DNA of 32,500 bases from Salpingoeca rosetta (Eukaryota > Opisthokonta > Choanoflagellata > Craspedida > Salpingoecidae), in NCBI RefSeq assembly GCF_000188695.1, contig NW_004754908.1:788356-820855 (forward strand), written 5' to 3'. Numbering within the stretch: position 1 is the stretch's first letter; each line of letters starts with the position of its first letter. Made by a program: the position numbers and the translations under genes. Positions 1 to 16,688 of the stretch are shown here, in pieces. The notes below the pieces were generated by a model, which saw nothing but the letters and a program-made list of their open reading frames with translations, had not been told where the DNA came from and made no database searches.

Positions 1-2057
1 GGACCAACCTGCAACGCCACATGAAACGAAGCAGTGACACGAGGTGCGTTGAATTGAACTGGTGTGAGCAGCAGAAGCGCATTGACACAAGCAAGCACAC
101 ACCGAGCACAGCACACACACACACACACACACACATTGCATACACACACACACACACACACCTCAAGCCCTTGCTCGCGTTGGTACTGGCGTTCTTGGAG
201 AAACGCACGAAATGGGGCCATGCCTGTGCCAAGCCCCGCCATGATGATGGGCCGGCGTGCATCTGCTGGCATGTGCATCACGCTTGGTTTGATGTCCACT
301 GTCAAGAACACGTCCTCATCGCCATCAGGGCAGAGCTGGGAGAGGTAGCGTGTGCACTGGCCATAGCGCTCGCGTCCCTTTGGCGTAGTCCATGACACGA
401 GCACCACCAGCAGGTGGACACTGTGCGGGCACTTGTTCATGCTGGACGCAATGGAGTAGTGGCGCGGCTTGATTGGCGGAATGATGGTGGCCAGCACGGA
501 CAGCGGCGGCCGCGCCGAAGGAAACTCCTCCAATACGTCTGCGAACGTGTATGTCTCCAGCTGGCGCAGTCGAAAGCCCTCCTTGTCGTCGCTGCCAAGC
601 CACTCCAGTTTCGCACGCTCGTACGAGTCGCTCGTGTGCGCGGCAATCGCAGCGTAGAACTTCTGCGATGGCTTCCCAAACACGTCCAGGCGGTCCGTGA
701 ACAGCTGCATCGCCGTCATGACCTCCTTGCATCCCGCTTGCTGTGTGTGGTCGACTTCCACCAGCGCATCTGGGCCGATATCAACCATCGCCAGGAACGA
801 GCGCACGTCGTCGCGGTCGTTTCGCCCGTACACGCCGAGTGCATCCCCAATGCGGTACTCCAGGCCTGTTCCGCGGATGCTGCAGAGGTGTTGGTGGAAT
901 GGTTCGCGCAGATGTCGAGGTGTTGTGGTGTGTGTGTGTGTGAGTGAGTAAAATGAAAGTGTGTGTGAGTGAGTAAAATGAAAGTGTGAGTGAGTGAGTG
1001 AGTGAGTGAGCGAGCGAGTGAGTGAGTGAGTGCGCGTGCGCGTTGATACACACATGTCGAAAAGTACGTGGCACAACCTTTCCACATCGTGCACACACGC
1101 CCACACACGCCCACACACACACACACACTCACACACCCTTGCTGCCTTCCCCTTCTCTTCATGCTCACTCCATCTCGAGGTGGAAGATGTTGCGGTGGTA
1201 GTCCTCTGGTGTCAGGCGCTGGTTCTTGGTCAACCGAACACGGTACATGCCTGCATAACCGGGACGATGCCCAGATTCGGCGCTAAAGGTGTCCTGGAAC
1301 ACGACCCTCTTCGCTAGATCGCTAGCAGTGAGCTGCTGCGCCCCGCTGGTTTCCGGCTGGGTTGGAGCCACCACGCGCACGCGGGGGATGAATGCAGTGG
1401 CGGATTCCTCATCCACGCCGCTGTCGTCACCTTCATCTGCGCTGTTGCCGCTGGACGCGTCCGTGTCGTGGTGGTTGGAGGCTGGGTGTGCGCTGTTGTT
1501 GTTGGGTGTGCTGTCCACGAGATGATGAGCTGTAATCGTTGTCGTCGGCGCCGCTCGTGCTGCTGACAAAAGCTCTGCCGATGACGACTGCACCTCTCTG
1601 ACCAGCGGGTCGGTAGCATTGTCAAGGACCGCACCAAGGTCCAAGCTGTGCAGAGCAGGCAACACGTGGCTGGCGCGTGCAAGCAAGACCGCAGTGCTAA
1701 CATTGGCTGCATGCGTTCCCTATCAGGGGTGGAAGAGCAAAGACAAAGCAGCGTCAGTGACAACGCGAGTGTGTAGTTTGTGAACATGATGCAGCAGGGT
1801 GCGTCTGGTTGGTGTACACTGTGACACCAGCAACGGCACTCACTACAGACGCGCATGGAAATGTACACGCACATGGACACATGGACACACACCACACACA
1901 GACACCCACGGACAGACACACACACACGCACGCACATCTACACACACACGCACATCTACACACAGACACACACACGCACGCACATCTACACACAGACACA
2001 CACACGCACATCTACACACAGACACACGCAGACACACACACGCACATCTACACACAG

Positions 2058-2090
<33 letters not shown>

Positions 2091-4475
2091 TACCTCGGTG
2101 CTGTTGATGAAAGTGATGGCAATGTGCTTGTCAGAGAGCAGCCGTAGTGCTGACGGGGAAGTGTGCTCCTTGAGGTGGTTCACAGCCGCATCAGCATCAG
2201 CAGCAACGACAAAGACACTTGCATGCTCACAAAGCTCGCGTGCAAGCCATGGGGCCAGCTCTGCCAGGAGCTCCACATCAGCGACAACAGCAGCGGCGGC
2301 GGCCGGGCTGTCACGAACGTGAGTGTTGCTGCCGCCAATGCAGAGCTGTGTGCGGGAAACACCGGAGGCGAAGCAGGCGTCCTCGCTGGTGAACGCTGTT
2401 GCTGGCACACGGCACTGGGCATGCACCTGCTGCACAAAGCTAGAGCACAACCGCTCAACCGATTGGTTCAAATGCGCGTACACATTCACCACCACGCCAT
2501 CGTCACTTGTGGCTGCGGCCACGGCAGCCAGGGCAGTGGTTGAGGTTGGCGATGTTGCTGACGAATGCAGGCGCAAAACTTCACGTGCTGTGGTGTTGGT
2601 GAGCAAGATAGCCGCGTTGCTGTTGTCGATGCGCTGCTGTAGCTGCTTTCCGAGGCCGTGTTCCTGCACGCTGTTGCTGTTGCTGTTGCTGTTGTTGTTG
2701 TGTTGGGCGAGGTGTGGCAGCGGTGCTGGCTCAAGGGCCGTGGCAATGACGGCTGCGGCAAGTGCGGGCTGCACGCCGCGCGCGTCCACTTCGATGTGGC
2801 GAACGACCACATGTGGGGTACATGCACTAATTACACGAGGCGACGATGGGGAAGGCGGCGGTGACACAGACGAGCACACGTCTGTGGTGAGCAGCTGATG
2901 GTGTGCTGTGAATTGCACAGCAGGCGCTGCCGTTTCCACAACACAAATCCGGCCAGCCTGGGGTGGCAGCGCTGCGCGAAAGGCGTAGGCATCCCAAGGG
3001 CGGAGCACGTTGACAACAAGGACGCCAACGGTGGTGGTGTGGCCTCCCGTGTTGGTGCGGCGGTTGTATTCTGCGGCAACAGAGACGAAGGTTGGGCTGA
3101 CTGGAGCCAGGACGACGACCACAAGATCGACAGATGTAGTTGGTGGCCCCGTGTATGTGAAGAACGGCAGCTGGTGGTGTACAGCAGCACCCACAGCGTC
3201 AAGGCTTGCACGAAGACGGTCCGCTGTGGATGGGTGGGTGTTGAGCGTGGAGGTGATGCCGCCAAGATGGGCTGTGCGTTGTCCTGTCCTTGGCGCTGTC
3301 TGCAGGGCGGCTGTCGTGGTCGGCTGCTTCGAAGGGAATGCATCGACGGGAGGTGATGGGGAGCGAGAGCCAAAGCCAGAGGTAGCCGAGGAATGTGCGG
3401 CGCTCGCGGCGGCAGTTGCCGTTGGTGACACTGGTGGAGGTGAATTCGAAGGCGAAGGGTGTGCGGACGACGCTTGTGTACCTGAAGACTCGTCATTGCG
3501 CATCAGCAGTGCGGTGACGGCTGGGTCGGGGAGGATGCGGATCTGCTGGTGCGTGTTGGCCAGCCGCACACCGTCAATCACGTGAGCGATGGGGCGAGCG
3601 TATGTGTTTGCATAGTGCGCCGCAACAAGGGCGTGGTCGTGGCAGTCCTGACCCGTTGCCGACAGGAGGACGGGCACACCCATGTCAGCGAGCAGGCTGA
3701 GGGCGGCGCAGTGGGTGCGTTGTGTCAGGTCGGGTGCAACGTGTTCCAGGGTGATGGTGAGCACGCAGGCGGTGCTTGCTGTTGGAGTGGAGCTTGCGCG
3801 CGCCGCGAGCTGATGCAGTGCGGGTAGCATCGTGGGGAGGCTCTGAGCTGGGACCGTGGCTGTGACTGTGCTGGCGCGTGTCGGCAGCTCTGCCAGAAAG
3901 CCAAGCAGCGTCGTCCCGGCGCCCGCACGTGTGCTCAGCAGCTGCATGGTTTTCGGAACGCCGAGCCCTTTGATCCGCCTGTCATGGACCACCCGTTGCA
4001 CGGTCAGGGCCAAGTCCCGGGCGGACCCGCTCTTGAATCCCAGAATCACGTCTGCGCTAGCGCTTGCAATGGCGGCCACGACGTGCGCCGGCGTTGTGGT
4101 GGCGCTCGCGCTTGTGGTGGCGGTGCTGGCGGTGGTGGTGCTGGTCAACACGAAGCCGGCTGTCGTTGGTTGTGATGGGGAAGGTTCCGTCTGCAATGTG
4201 GTGTGAAACGTGGCGCGATGCCTTGGGGTGGTGCTGTCGTCGTCGTCGTTGGTGAAAGACACGCGCGCTGCACCCCCACCTCCTCCAAGGCCTCCTCCAC
4301 CTCGCTTCTGGTTTGGGTGGGTGCTGTCTGCTTCTGCTTCGCTGCCAAACAGAAGCATGTACGCCTGCCATGCACCGATTCCAGCAAGCGCGGCCAGCGC
4401 CACGGCGCGAGCTGCCGGCTCCCACACCTCCCTCAGGTCCAGCTGCACCTGTGTTGTGGTCAGTGCAGGCAGCAT
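1..4475 (-). CDS. MET10: Sulfite reductase [NADPH] flavoprotein subunit, MET10-like (3' end outside window)
   Basis: Alpha subunit of assimilatory sulfite reductase, passing electrons from NADPH through FAD to the hemoprotein subunit (role known from yeast Met10). Exons on the minus strand: 4475-2094, 1719-1169, 879-162 and the first eight bases of a fourth, 8-1 (GTTGGTCC, Val-Gly-Pro), so the C-terminus lies beyond the left edge. About 1219 residues are visible. Residues about 22-44 form an uncharged hydrophobic segment. Residues about 260-290 and 430-540 resemble the pyruvate:ferredoxin-oxidoreductase-like region of Met10 (FTYTG, LRPW). After a low-complexity linker comes the FAD module: [12 protein letters not shown] near 965, RHYS at 1117-1120, [10 protein letters not shown], then the NADPH motif [10 protein letters not shown] from 1193. 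There is no flavodoxin domain, as in yeast Met10. All joins keep phase (0, 2, 0). It is longer than yeast Met10 (about 1035) because of Ser/Thr/Ala/Asn-rich insertions. Confidence 0.9.
110..160. repeat. Two CA runs in MET10 intron 3
   Basis: (CA) runs at 111-134 and 141-160 separated by TTGCAT. They read as GT on the sense strand, directly after the exon 3 donor. Confidence 0.9.
929..1046. repeat. GT/GAGT compound repeat in MET10 intron 2
   Basis: A 25-base block ending GAGTGAGTAAAATGAAA occurs twice, then GAGT units and GAGC variants, ending GTGCGCGTGCGCG. On the sense strand it is CA/CACT near the 3' end of the intron (1168-880). The 5' part of the same intron is GT-rich on the sense strand (plus CA run 1091-1135). 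Confidence 0.85.
1866..2087. repeat. CA-rich minisatellite in MET10 intron 1
   Basis: CA units with about five copies of a 25-30 bp unit containing CGCACATCTACACACAGACA (1935-2060). On the MET10 sense strand it starts almost at the donor and reads as GT/TAGATGTGCG. Confidence 0.85.
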
Positions 4476-4858
4476 GGCTGGGCGTTGTTCATGTGCAAGG
4501 AATGATGAATGATGATGACGGCGTGTAAATGTGACAACACGGGGGTGTTAATGTAAGGAGAGGCATCTGAAGAGAAACAGGGCGACAGAGTGGAGAGGGA
4601 GAGAAGTCACTGTCACACTCCACACCAGCACTGCAGCCACACTGCAAGCACTGCACCGGCCCCATCGCCGTTGTCGTCATTCCTGGCTGTCCTTCGCGCT
4701 TCGCCACTGGCATGGTGGATGTATGCGACCAATGTATGTCGTTTTGGCTTTGGGTGTGTGGATTCGTGTGCGCACTTTGAACTCAATTCACACTTTCTGT
4801 TGCGTTCGGGGTACCGCGTCATTCTGCACTCGAAAACACAAACCTGAAACGAGCACTG

Positions 4859-4860
4859 GC

Positions 4861-4891
<31 letters not shown>

Positions 4892-4901
4892 TGTGTGTGT
4901 G
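4859..4901. repeat. (GC)8(GT)13 alternating purine-pyrimidine block
   Basis: An uninterrupted GC run flows into a GT run, a sequence type known to favour left-handed Z-DNA under negative supercoiling. It lies between the divergent MET10 and MET5 starts, where supercoiling from two outgoing transcripts would be highest. Confidence 0.85.
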
Positions 4902-5022
4902 ACATGATTTGAGTGAGCTGGGATGATGAGCAGTGGTGAGTGGTGGTGGCAGTGGTGCGTGATGAGTGGTCGAGGGAAAAAAGTGGAGGGTGAAACCGCA
5001 GGAGATGTCTCAGCTTTGGTGT

Positions 5023-5063
5023 TGTTGTGACATCGTCATCATGATTGGCATGATGTGACAACA
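5023..5063. promoter_or_regulatory. Imperfect inverted repeat enclosing a CCAAT box
   Basis: Left arm TGTTGTGACATC (5023-5034) and right arm GATGTGACAACA (5052-5063) are reverse complements at 11 of 12 positions. The spacer contains the palindrome ATCATGAT (5038-5045) and ATTGG, a reversed CCAAT box (5044-5048). TGACATC resembles half of a bZIP site. It is a candidate control site for MET10/MET5; binding is not shown. Confidence 0.45.
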
Positions 5064-5298
5064 TCAAGACACTGCCTGGTGCACACGTTGTGTGTTTGTG
5101 TTGTGTTGTGCTTGTGTTGTGTTGTGTGCTTGTGTGTGTGTGTGTGTGTTTGTGTTGTGTGTGTGTGTTGCTTGTTGTTTGTTATGATGGTTGTTGTTGT
5201 GTGGATTTGTGCAGACTAACAACGGAGAGTGGTCACACTGCATTTGCCATTCACAATCACCCTGTGTCAGCCTCAAACACCGTTGCCCAGCCACGAGA

Positions 5299-11565
<6,267 letters not shown>

Positions 11566-11814
11566 AGGGTGTGTGTGTGTGTGGGGGGGGGAACGTTTGT
11601 GTGTTTGTGTGTGTGTGTGTGTGTTTGTTTTGTTGTGTTGTGTTGTGTGTGTATTGTGTGTTTTGTTTTGTTGTGTTGTGTGTTCATGGATGGACGTTGG
11701 TGTACGTCCATCTTTGTGTGCTGCCACAATAAAGGGACAGCCCGCTCAACGAACAGAAAGACCAGGGGCGGGAGAGAGGAAATGATGCGACAACAGGACA
11801 AACGAAGCAGCGGC

Positions 11815-11896
<82 letters not shown>

Positions 11897-11947
11897 TCAG
11901 TGCGCGCGACAAATGGCGGGTATCATTCACAAATCGTCATCACTGTG
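11566..11947. other. MET5 3' UTR and spacer before MOCS2B
   Basis: GT/TGTT-rich sequence after the MET5 stop, a polyadenylation signal, then a CA array (11815-11892) up to the MOCS2B start. No further coding sequence was recognised, and no MoaD-like small-subunit frame ending in Gly-Gly. Confidence 0.7.
11728..11733 (+). terminator. AATAAA polyadenylation signal for MET5
   Basis: A canonical AATAAA lies 163 bases after the MET5 stop codon on the same strand. It is the clearest signal of its kind in the window. Confidence 0.65.
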
Positions 11948-12451
11948 ATGGAGGACAAGGATGATGGCGGCGGTGCGCCAAACGATTTGGTGCAGGTGAC
12001 AGAGGCCAGCATTGATGAAGCCAAGCTGCTGCAGTGGGTCAGGGCAGGCTGCACCGGCGGCACAAGCGTCTTCATCGGTGCGTGTGTGCGTGTTGGTGTG
12101 TGTGTACGTGTGCGCGTGTTTGTGTGTTTGTGTGTATGCATCTCACCCTGCAGCATTTCGTTGCAAGCACACCCGCCTCCGGTTTACACACTGTTGTGCG
12201 CTTGCATTTGGGATCACTGTGAATACATGTCCACTGTGTTTGGAATTGAATCAACAGGTACCACTCGAGACCACTTCCAAGGCCGGCGTGTGAAGACGCT
12301 ATTTTACGAGGCGTACAAAAGCATGGCACTCAAGGAGATGAGCAAGCTTGCTGCACAAATGCGTGAGCAATGGCAGGACATTTATCGCATTGCCATCGTG
12401 CACCGAATCGGGTGCGTGTGCATATGTGTATGTGTGTGTGTGCTTGTGTGC

Positions 12452-12482
<31 letters not shown>

Positions 12483-12924
12483 CGTGTATGTGTGTGTGTG
12501 TGCGTGTATGTGTGTGTGTGTGCGTGCATGTTTTTGTGGTTTTGTGTGTATGTGTGCTTGTGTATGTGCTTGTGTATGCGCGTGTGTATGTGCGTGTGTA
12601 TGTGCGTTTGTGGATGCGATGCGTTCAGGGTCACGTTGAGCAACCACATGTTCACATGATTGTGATTGTAGGGAGGTTCCTGTTGGAGAGGCGAGTGTGA
12701 TGATTGTGGCGTCAGGAGCACACCGGCGGGGTGCCATGCATGCGGTCGAGTACTGCATTGACACGCTGAAGCAGACAGTTCCCATCTGGAAGAAGGAGAT
12801 TTACGACGACGGCGACGCAACGTGGAAGAGCAACTGCCCCACGTGCTCCCAACACGCCCACGCGAAACACGCACACACGAGCACACACGCACACAGGGAC
12901 ACCGCCCCCTCTGCTTCATCTTAG
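11948..12924 (+). CDS. MOCS2B: Molybdopterin synthase catalytic (large) subunit, MOCS2B/MoaE
   Basis: Converts precursor Z (cPMP) to molybdopterin, using sulfur from the thiocarboxylated small subunit MoaD/MOCS2A. Exons: 11948-12077, 12258-12411 and 12672-12924. The joins fall inside Gly codons of IGTTRDHF and HRIGEVPV, and total 178 residues. Family signatures are all present: [29 protein letters not shown], the GAHRRGAM basic motif, and VPIWKKEIY with the conserved lysines of the active site. The end reads NCPTCSQ followed by a His/Thr/Ala tail translated from CA-like repeat, which may be a recent extension. The start is the ATG giving MEDKDDGG; an in-frame GTG further upstream is unlikely. 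In vertebrates the two subunits share one bicistronic mRNA; no small-subunit frame is visible here. Both introns are GT-repeat rich. Confidence 0.92.
12078..12671. repeat. GT/GCGT arrays filling both MOCS2B introns
   Basis: Intron 1 (12078-12257) opens with GTGCGTGTGTGCGTG. Intron 2 (12412-12671) is GT/GTAT/GTGC repeat over about 12412-12605. The arrays start right at the donor sites and lie on the sense strand. No CA counterpart is present in these two introns. Confidence 0.85.
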
Positions 12925-13161
12925 TCATCATCAGCTTGACTCTGCTGCACAACCGTGGGATAGGCGGCATGGTGGGTTTGGTGGCGGCTCACAGCATAGC
13001 ACAGCATAGCACAGCACAACGCATCATATCAAATCTCCCACCACACCATGCACGCTGTTGGTGTTGACAACAAGCACTGAAGTACTTGCTTGCTTGCCGG
13101 GCCATGCGTGTCACACCCGCGCCGCGTTACTTAACAAGCGCTTGCATTGAAACAGAGTGCG

Positions 13162-13167
13162 TTTATT
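13162..13167 (-). terminator. AATAAA polyadenylation signal, probably for COA8
   Basis: TTTATT on the plus strand reads AATAAA on the minus strand, about 510 bases after the COA8 stop. If used, the whole CA/CAGA array would be in the COA8 3' UTR. Confidence 0.45.
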
Positions 13168-13388
13168 CTTGATTCCTGCACATGTGCATGCAAGCAGGAA
13201 AGCAACGGTCATTGGCAAAAATACATCACGTGTCACGCAGCAACTGGCGCCTGTATAACGTCGTGGAGGGAAGAAAGAAGTGGGTAGGCATGTGTGGGAA
13301 TGGATGTTTACGCGTGTGCGCACGTGTGTGTGCAAAACACACAAGCAAACAAAACAAGACTTTAGGCAGGCAGCAGGCAGGCAATTAG

Positions 13389-13582
13389 ACGCACACATAC
13401 ACACACACACACACACACACAGATACAGATAATAGGCAGAGCGACAGGCAGACAGACAGACGGAGCGACAGACACACAGACAGACGGACACGCACAGACA
13501 CACAGACACACACACAGACACACACACACACACACGCACACGCACACACACTCACGGACACGCACACACGCACACGCATACG

Positions 13583-13613
<31 letters not shown>

Positions 13614-13626
13614 ACGCACACACACA

Positions 13627-13666
<40 letters not shown>

Positions 13667-13668
13667 GA
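13389..13668. repeat. Compound CA/CAGA/CGCA microsatellite
   Basis: About 280 bases of CA units mixed with CAGACAGACAGACGG and CACGCA blocks, next to the COA8 stop codon. Any reading of it as protein gives only Val-Cys or Thr-His strings. Confidence 0.9.
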
Positions 13669-13674
13669 TTCACA

Positions 13675-14458
13675 TTATCCACATGCACCGCAGTGTTCGC
13701 AGGACACGGGTTGTGAAGATGGGCCTTCCTGCAGCTCAGAATGTTGGGGCTGCAGGGTCAACCAGGAAAAAGTGAAGAAACGGCTGACATATGCGTGGAC
13801 GTAGAGCGGGATTTGGCGTGCTGCACGACCCCACCATTCCAAGTTGTAGGTGATGTGGTCTTCGCGATGTGCCTCGAGAAATGAACAGTAAAACTCCGCC
13901 ATCAAGTGCGCTGGCAACCTCCCAGCACTCATGTCCTCACGATGCTCTTCCAAGAACGCCTCCCTCGCCTATGACAGCAAGCGGGTGAAGCCATGTTGCG
14001 CAGCGCGGCATGTACCGTGAGCATACAGAATGACTGGGACACCAAGTATGTCTTGTCTTTCAGCGGTGGTGGGCATTGGTGTCGCTGCGAGTATGGGTAC
14101 ATCGGCGGCAAGGGAAGCGAGCACTGCATTCTTGACCAGCATATCCCATCTGCACACACACTGCTGCCTCCACGTACAAGACGTCGCCACACACACACAC
14201 ACACACATACACAGACACACACACACACACATACACATACACATACACATACACAGACACACACATACACACACACATTCACACCTGCTTAAAGTCCGTA
14301 TTGTTCTTGTGCCAGAATCGCTGGTGGAACTCATGGTCTGCGTCTAGTTGTAACCTCAAGCGCTTCTCTGCGCGTGTCTCGTCTGCGCGTGGCACCCGCT
14401 CGATCCTGCGCAGGTTCGATACGGGGTGCGGTGCAAGCACGCGAGTGCTGGCCATCAT
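13675..14458 (-). CDS. COA8: COA8/APOPT1-like cytochrome c oxidase assembly factor
   Basis: Human COA8 (APOPT1) is a mitochondrial matrix protein that supports complex IV assembly. Exon 1 is 14458-14285 and exon 2 is 13968-13675, giving 155 residues with a phase-0 join (donor GTGTGA, acceptor CATAG). Family features in order: PVSNLRRI and a basic stretch near the N-terminus, a helix ending [17 protein letters not shown], then [12 protein letters not shown], and [20 protein letters not shown] followed by NLEWWGR. These align with the human segments around SNLRPIRFY, NQQFWANQN and MADFYKEFL. The first 19 residues lack acidic residues and carry Arg, as expected of a mitochondrial targeting peptide. 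The C-terminus (SCEHCGACG) extends past the conserved part. Human COA8 is about 190-200 residues. A stop codon lies just upstream in frame, supporting the start unless there is a 5' exon. Confidence 0.85.
14184..14283. repeat. CA/CATA array in the COA8 intron
   Basis: On the COA8 sense strand this reads as GT/TATG repeats beginning at the donor site. It takes up about one third of the intron. Confidence 0.9.
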
Positions 14459-14611
14459 CTCCTCTCACAGCGATTGTAGAAAATTGGTTAAAAATTCCAA
14501 CAACATTTCCGCAACCACAAGCAGCAGCACAACAAGCGTTCGCAGGCATCTTTCTGTCTCACACTCTCCTTGTCACCTTCGCCTTCCTTCCTTCACAACT
14601 CCACACGCGCC
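14459..14611. promoter_or_regulatory. Compact bidirectional promoter of COA8 and STEEP1
   Basis: Only 153 bases separate the two divergent start codons. ATTGG (reversed CCAAT) is at 14483-14487, about 125 bases upstream of the STEEP1 start. A pyrimidine-rich stretch (TCTCACACTCTCCTTGTC and CTTCCTTCC, 14554-14592) precedes the STEEP1 ATG. No TATA box is evident. Confidence 0.6.
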
Positions 14612-15894
14612 ATGCCTCGACGAGGAATCATCTCTACAGACCGGGATGCCGTCCCAGAGACAGATGTCCCTGTGTACTACTGCCTGTGCGGCCATCTGGC
14701 GCTCATCTCAGGTCAGTTGTGCGTGTGTGTGATTTGCAATCGTGTCTGGGGTTTGGCTGAGTGTCTTGTGTTGCTGCGTGTGCGTGTGTTGTGTGTGCTG
14801 CCACTGGGCATGTGTGAAGATGCAAGCACGAACGCACTGCTCATTGGAGATATGGCCTTGCTCGCATGTGCACAGAGAAACCGATTGAGACGCTGCCAAA
14901 GCGAAACACAGATGGCGCGGCCTTTTTCGATGGGTCAAAGGGAAAGTACAGTTTGAACATGACCAGTGATGAAACCATCGTCGTGAGAAGGTCTGTTTGT
15001 TCTGAAGAAAGAAAGAAGGGAATGCAAGAAGGGGAGACAGGGAGAGATGGTGCTTGCGTGTGTGCTTGCTTACGTGTGCTTGCGTGTGTGCTTGCTTACG
15101 TGTGTCTTGTTTGCTTATGTTTGTCTTGCTGTGGGCTGTGTTGTGGTTTGACGAGCTTCTTTGCTCTGGAGCAAAAAGGCACTTGGTGTGGCGATCACTC
15201 GACAGATGTGCACCAACTCACAAGCTGGCGTGTGTGTGTGCGGGTTGTTTCTTCAGGGAAAAGGGTGTGGAGGTGCAGTATTGCCTGAAGTGCAACACAT
15301 GTGGTTTGCCACTGGCGTATCAAACAGATTCAAAGTCCAAACAGTACTTCTTGCGCCAAGGTTAGTGCTCGATCAACCATGTGTGCACATGTATGCGTGC
15401 GTGCGTGTGTGTGCGCGTGCGCATACTTGTACGTATTCATTGCGCTGGCTAGCCGCTCATCTGCCGTGTTTGCATGCATGTTCTCTTCCAACCAACGAAT
15501 CACACACACACACACAATCACACACACACTCTCTCTGTGTGCCTATGTAATCTCTGCCTGCCACTCTCTGTGTTTCTTCCATGTTGCACGCGACTGCAGG
15601 TGCGTTGCTCAAATCTGGCGAGACGTCGGAACTGGCAAAGAACCTCCCCACCATCGAAGAACTGGAGGAAATGCAGGTGAAACACGCGTACATTTGTGTG
15701 TGTGTGTGTGCGTGGTTGTGTGGTTGTGTGGTTGTGTGGTTGTGTGGTTGTGTGGTTGTGTGGTTGCTAGGGTGTGGTTGTATGTGTGCGCATGTGCATG
15801 CATGCGTGCGTGCGTGCGTGCGTGTGTGCGTGTGCGTGTATGGAATGGAAAGAGTGCACAAGCACACGCATGTGCACGGGGCGGGCGCAACCAC

Positions 15895-15942
<48 letters not shown>

Positions 15943-16459
15943 TAAGAGAGCGCTTGTCTTCCCACTGCACATTCACATGCGCGCACTCACATCTCCCACC
16001 TGGGCATGTGCAGGCATCATCGGGTGAGGGCGGGAAGGACGCGAAAAAGTCGATTGCTGGGTCCCTGTTTGCCGCGCAGTACACACAGACGGGAGGACAG
16101 AGTGTCAGGAACAAGTCGTACGAAGCAGATGCACGCGAGGTGCACAGAGCAATGAACAAGCAGCATCGCCCACAGGTGGGAAATGTGGCACGGCGTGCGC
16201 GCCCTCATGTGTGTTGAAGTGTGTGTGTGTGTGCTTTTCGTACACTTGACTTTCAACCCCACGTTAGTTCCTGTGGTTGGGCTGTTTGCTTTCCTCTCAC
16301 CTCTCGTTTCTCGCTCGCACACATGTCAAATTCCCACACATGTTCACCCACATGTTCTCCTCCATTAACCATGGTTTCATCTTGAAGGGTGATGAAGGAC
16401 AGCACCAAACATCGTCGTCGTCATCATCATCTGCAAAAGGAACACTTCTCACTTCATGA
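14612..16459 (+). CDS. STEEP1: STEEP1/CXorf56 family protein
   Basis: Human STEEP1 (STING ER exit protein) helps STING leave the endoplasmic reticulum; the family is older than animals and its wider role is unclear. Exons: 14612-14711, 14876-14990, 15257-15360, 15600-15676, 16014-16175 and 16388-16459, giving 209 residues (human 222). Conserved segments: VPVYYCLCGHLAL near the start, EKPIETLPKR, then RREKGVEVQYCLKCNTCGLPLAYQ spanning an exon join. These cysteines look like a zinc site. The third block ends QYFLRQG, and exon 5 has LFAAQYTQ and a charged helical region. Joins keep phase (1, 2, 1, 0, 0). The last exon (Gly-Asp-Glu then a Ser run, ending KGTLLTS) is the least certain; without that splice the protein would end at 16217 as ...HRPQVGNVARRARPHVC. 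Confidence 0.85.
15050..15115 (+). repeat. Tandem GTGCTTGC/TTACGT repeat in STEEP1 intron 2
   Basis: The block GTGTGCTTGCTTACGTGTGC TTGC is present twice head to tail, then degenerates to GTCTTGTTTGC. It is non-coding and intronic. Confidence 0.75.
15694..15941. repeat. GT/GTGGTTGT array followed by (CA)n in STEEP1 intron 4
   Basis: GT units (15694-15710), about seven copies of an 8-bp GTGGTTGT unit (15712-15766) and GTGCGTGC repeats (15781-15840) are followed by a CA run (15895-15941). The two halves can pair within one pre-mRNA. Confidence 0.9.
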
Positions 16460-16651
16460 CGCCCCTCCCACGCATGTCGCAATGGTCTCTTCAGTGTATG
16501 TGTGTGTGTGTTTGCGTGTGTGTGTGTGTTTTTCTCCGTAGCGTGCACAGCGTGTTCCTGCTCGTGTGTCATTACAAATCACAGCTAGTGTTGTGTTGCT
16601 TTGGCAAATGCGCCATGGAGCAAGCGAGGGGTGGAAGCATCAAAGGAGAGA

Positions 16652-16688
<37 letters not shown>

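Larger units (their letters stand above)
4476..5298. promoter_or_regulatory. Shared promoter region between MET10 and MET5
   Basis: The start codons of the two sulfite reductase subunits face away from each other across 823 bases, so both 5' UTRs and probably a shared control region lie here. It holds a (GC)n(GT)n block at 4859-4901, an imperfect inverted repeat around a CCAAT box (5023-5063) and TGTGTTGTG-type runs at 5085-5175. I found no CACGTG (yeast Cbf1) box. Shared control of two subunits of one enzyme is inferred from the arrangement. Confidence 0.6.
12925..13674. other. Tail-to-tail spacer between MOCS2B and COA8
   Basis: Non-coding as far as I can see. It holds a short CACAGCATAG-type tandem near 12990-13018, and a long CA/CAGA/CGCA array at 13389-13668 that ends a few bases from the COA8 stop. 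The COA8 polyadenylation signal lies at 13162-13167. Confidence 0.7.

Noticed and set aside
1866..2087. Possible CRISPR-like array (regular 25-30 bp units)
   Set aside because: Spacers are not unique, the units are CA-rich and overlap, and the block is inside a MET10 intron of a eukaryotic gene.
1843..2107. Frames encoding Val-Cys or Thr-His strings over the CA arrays, here and at many other places
   Set aside because: Any CA/GT microsatellite is open in several frames; they have no codon bias and lie in introns or spacers.
11900..11947. Upstream in-frame GTG start for MOCS2B
   Set aside because: GTG starts are rare in nuclear genes, and the ATG at 11948 gives a normal short N-terminus.
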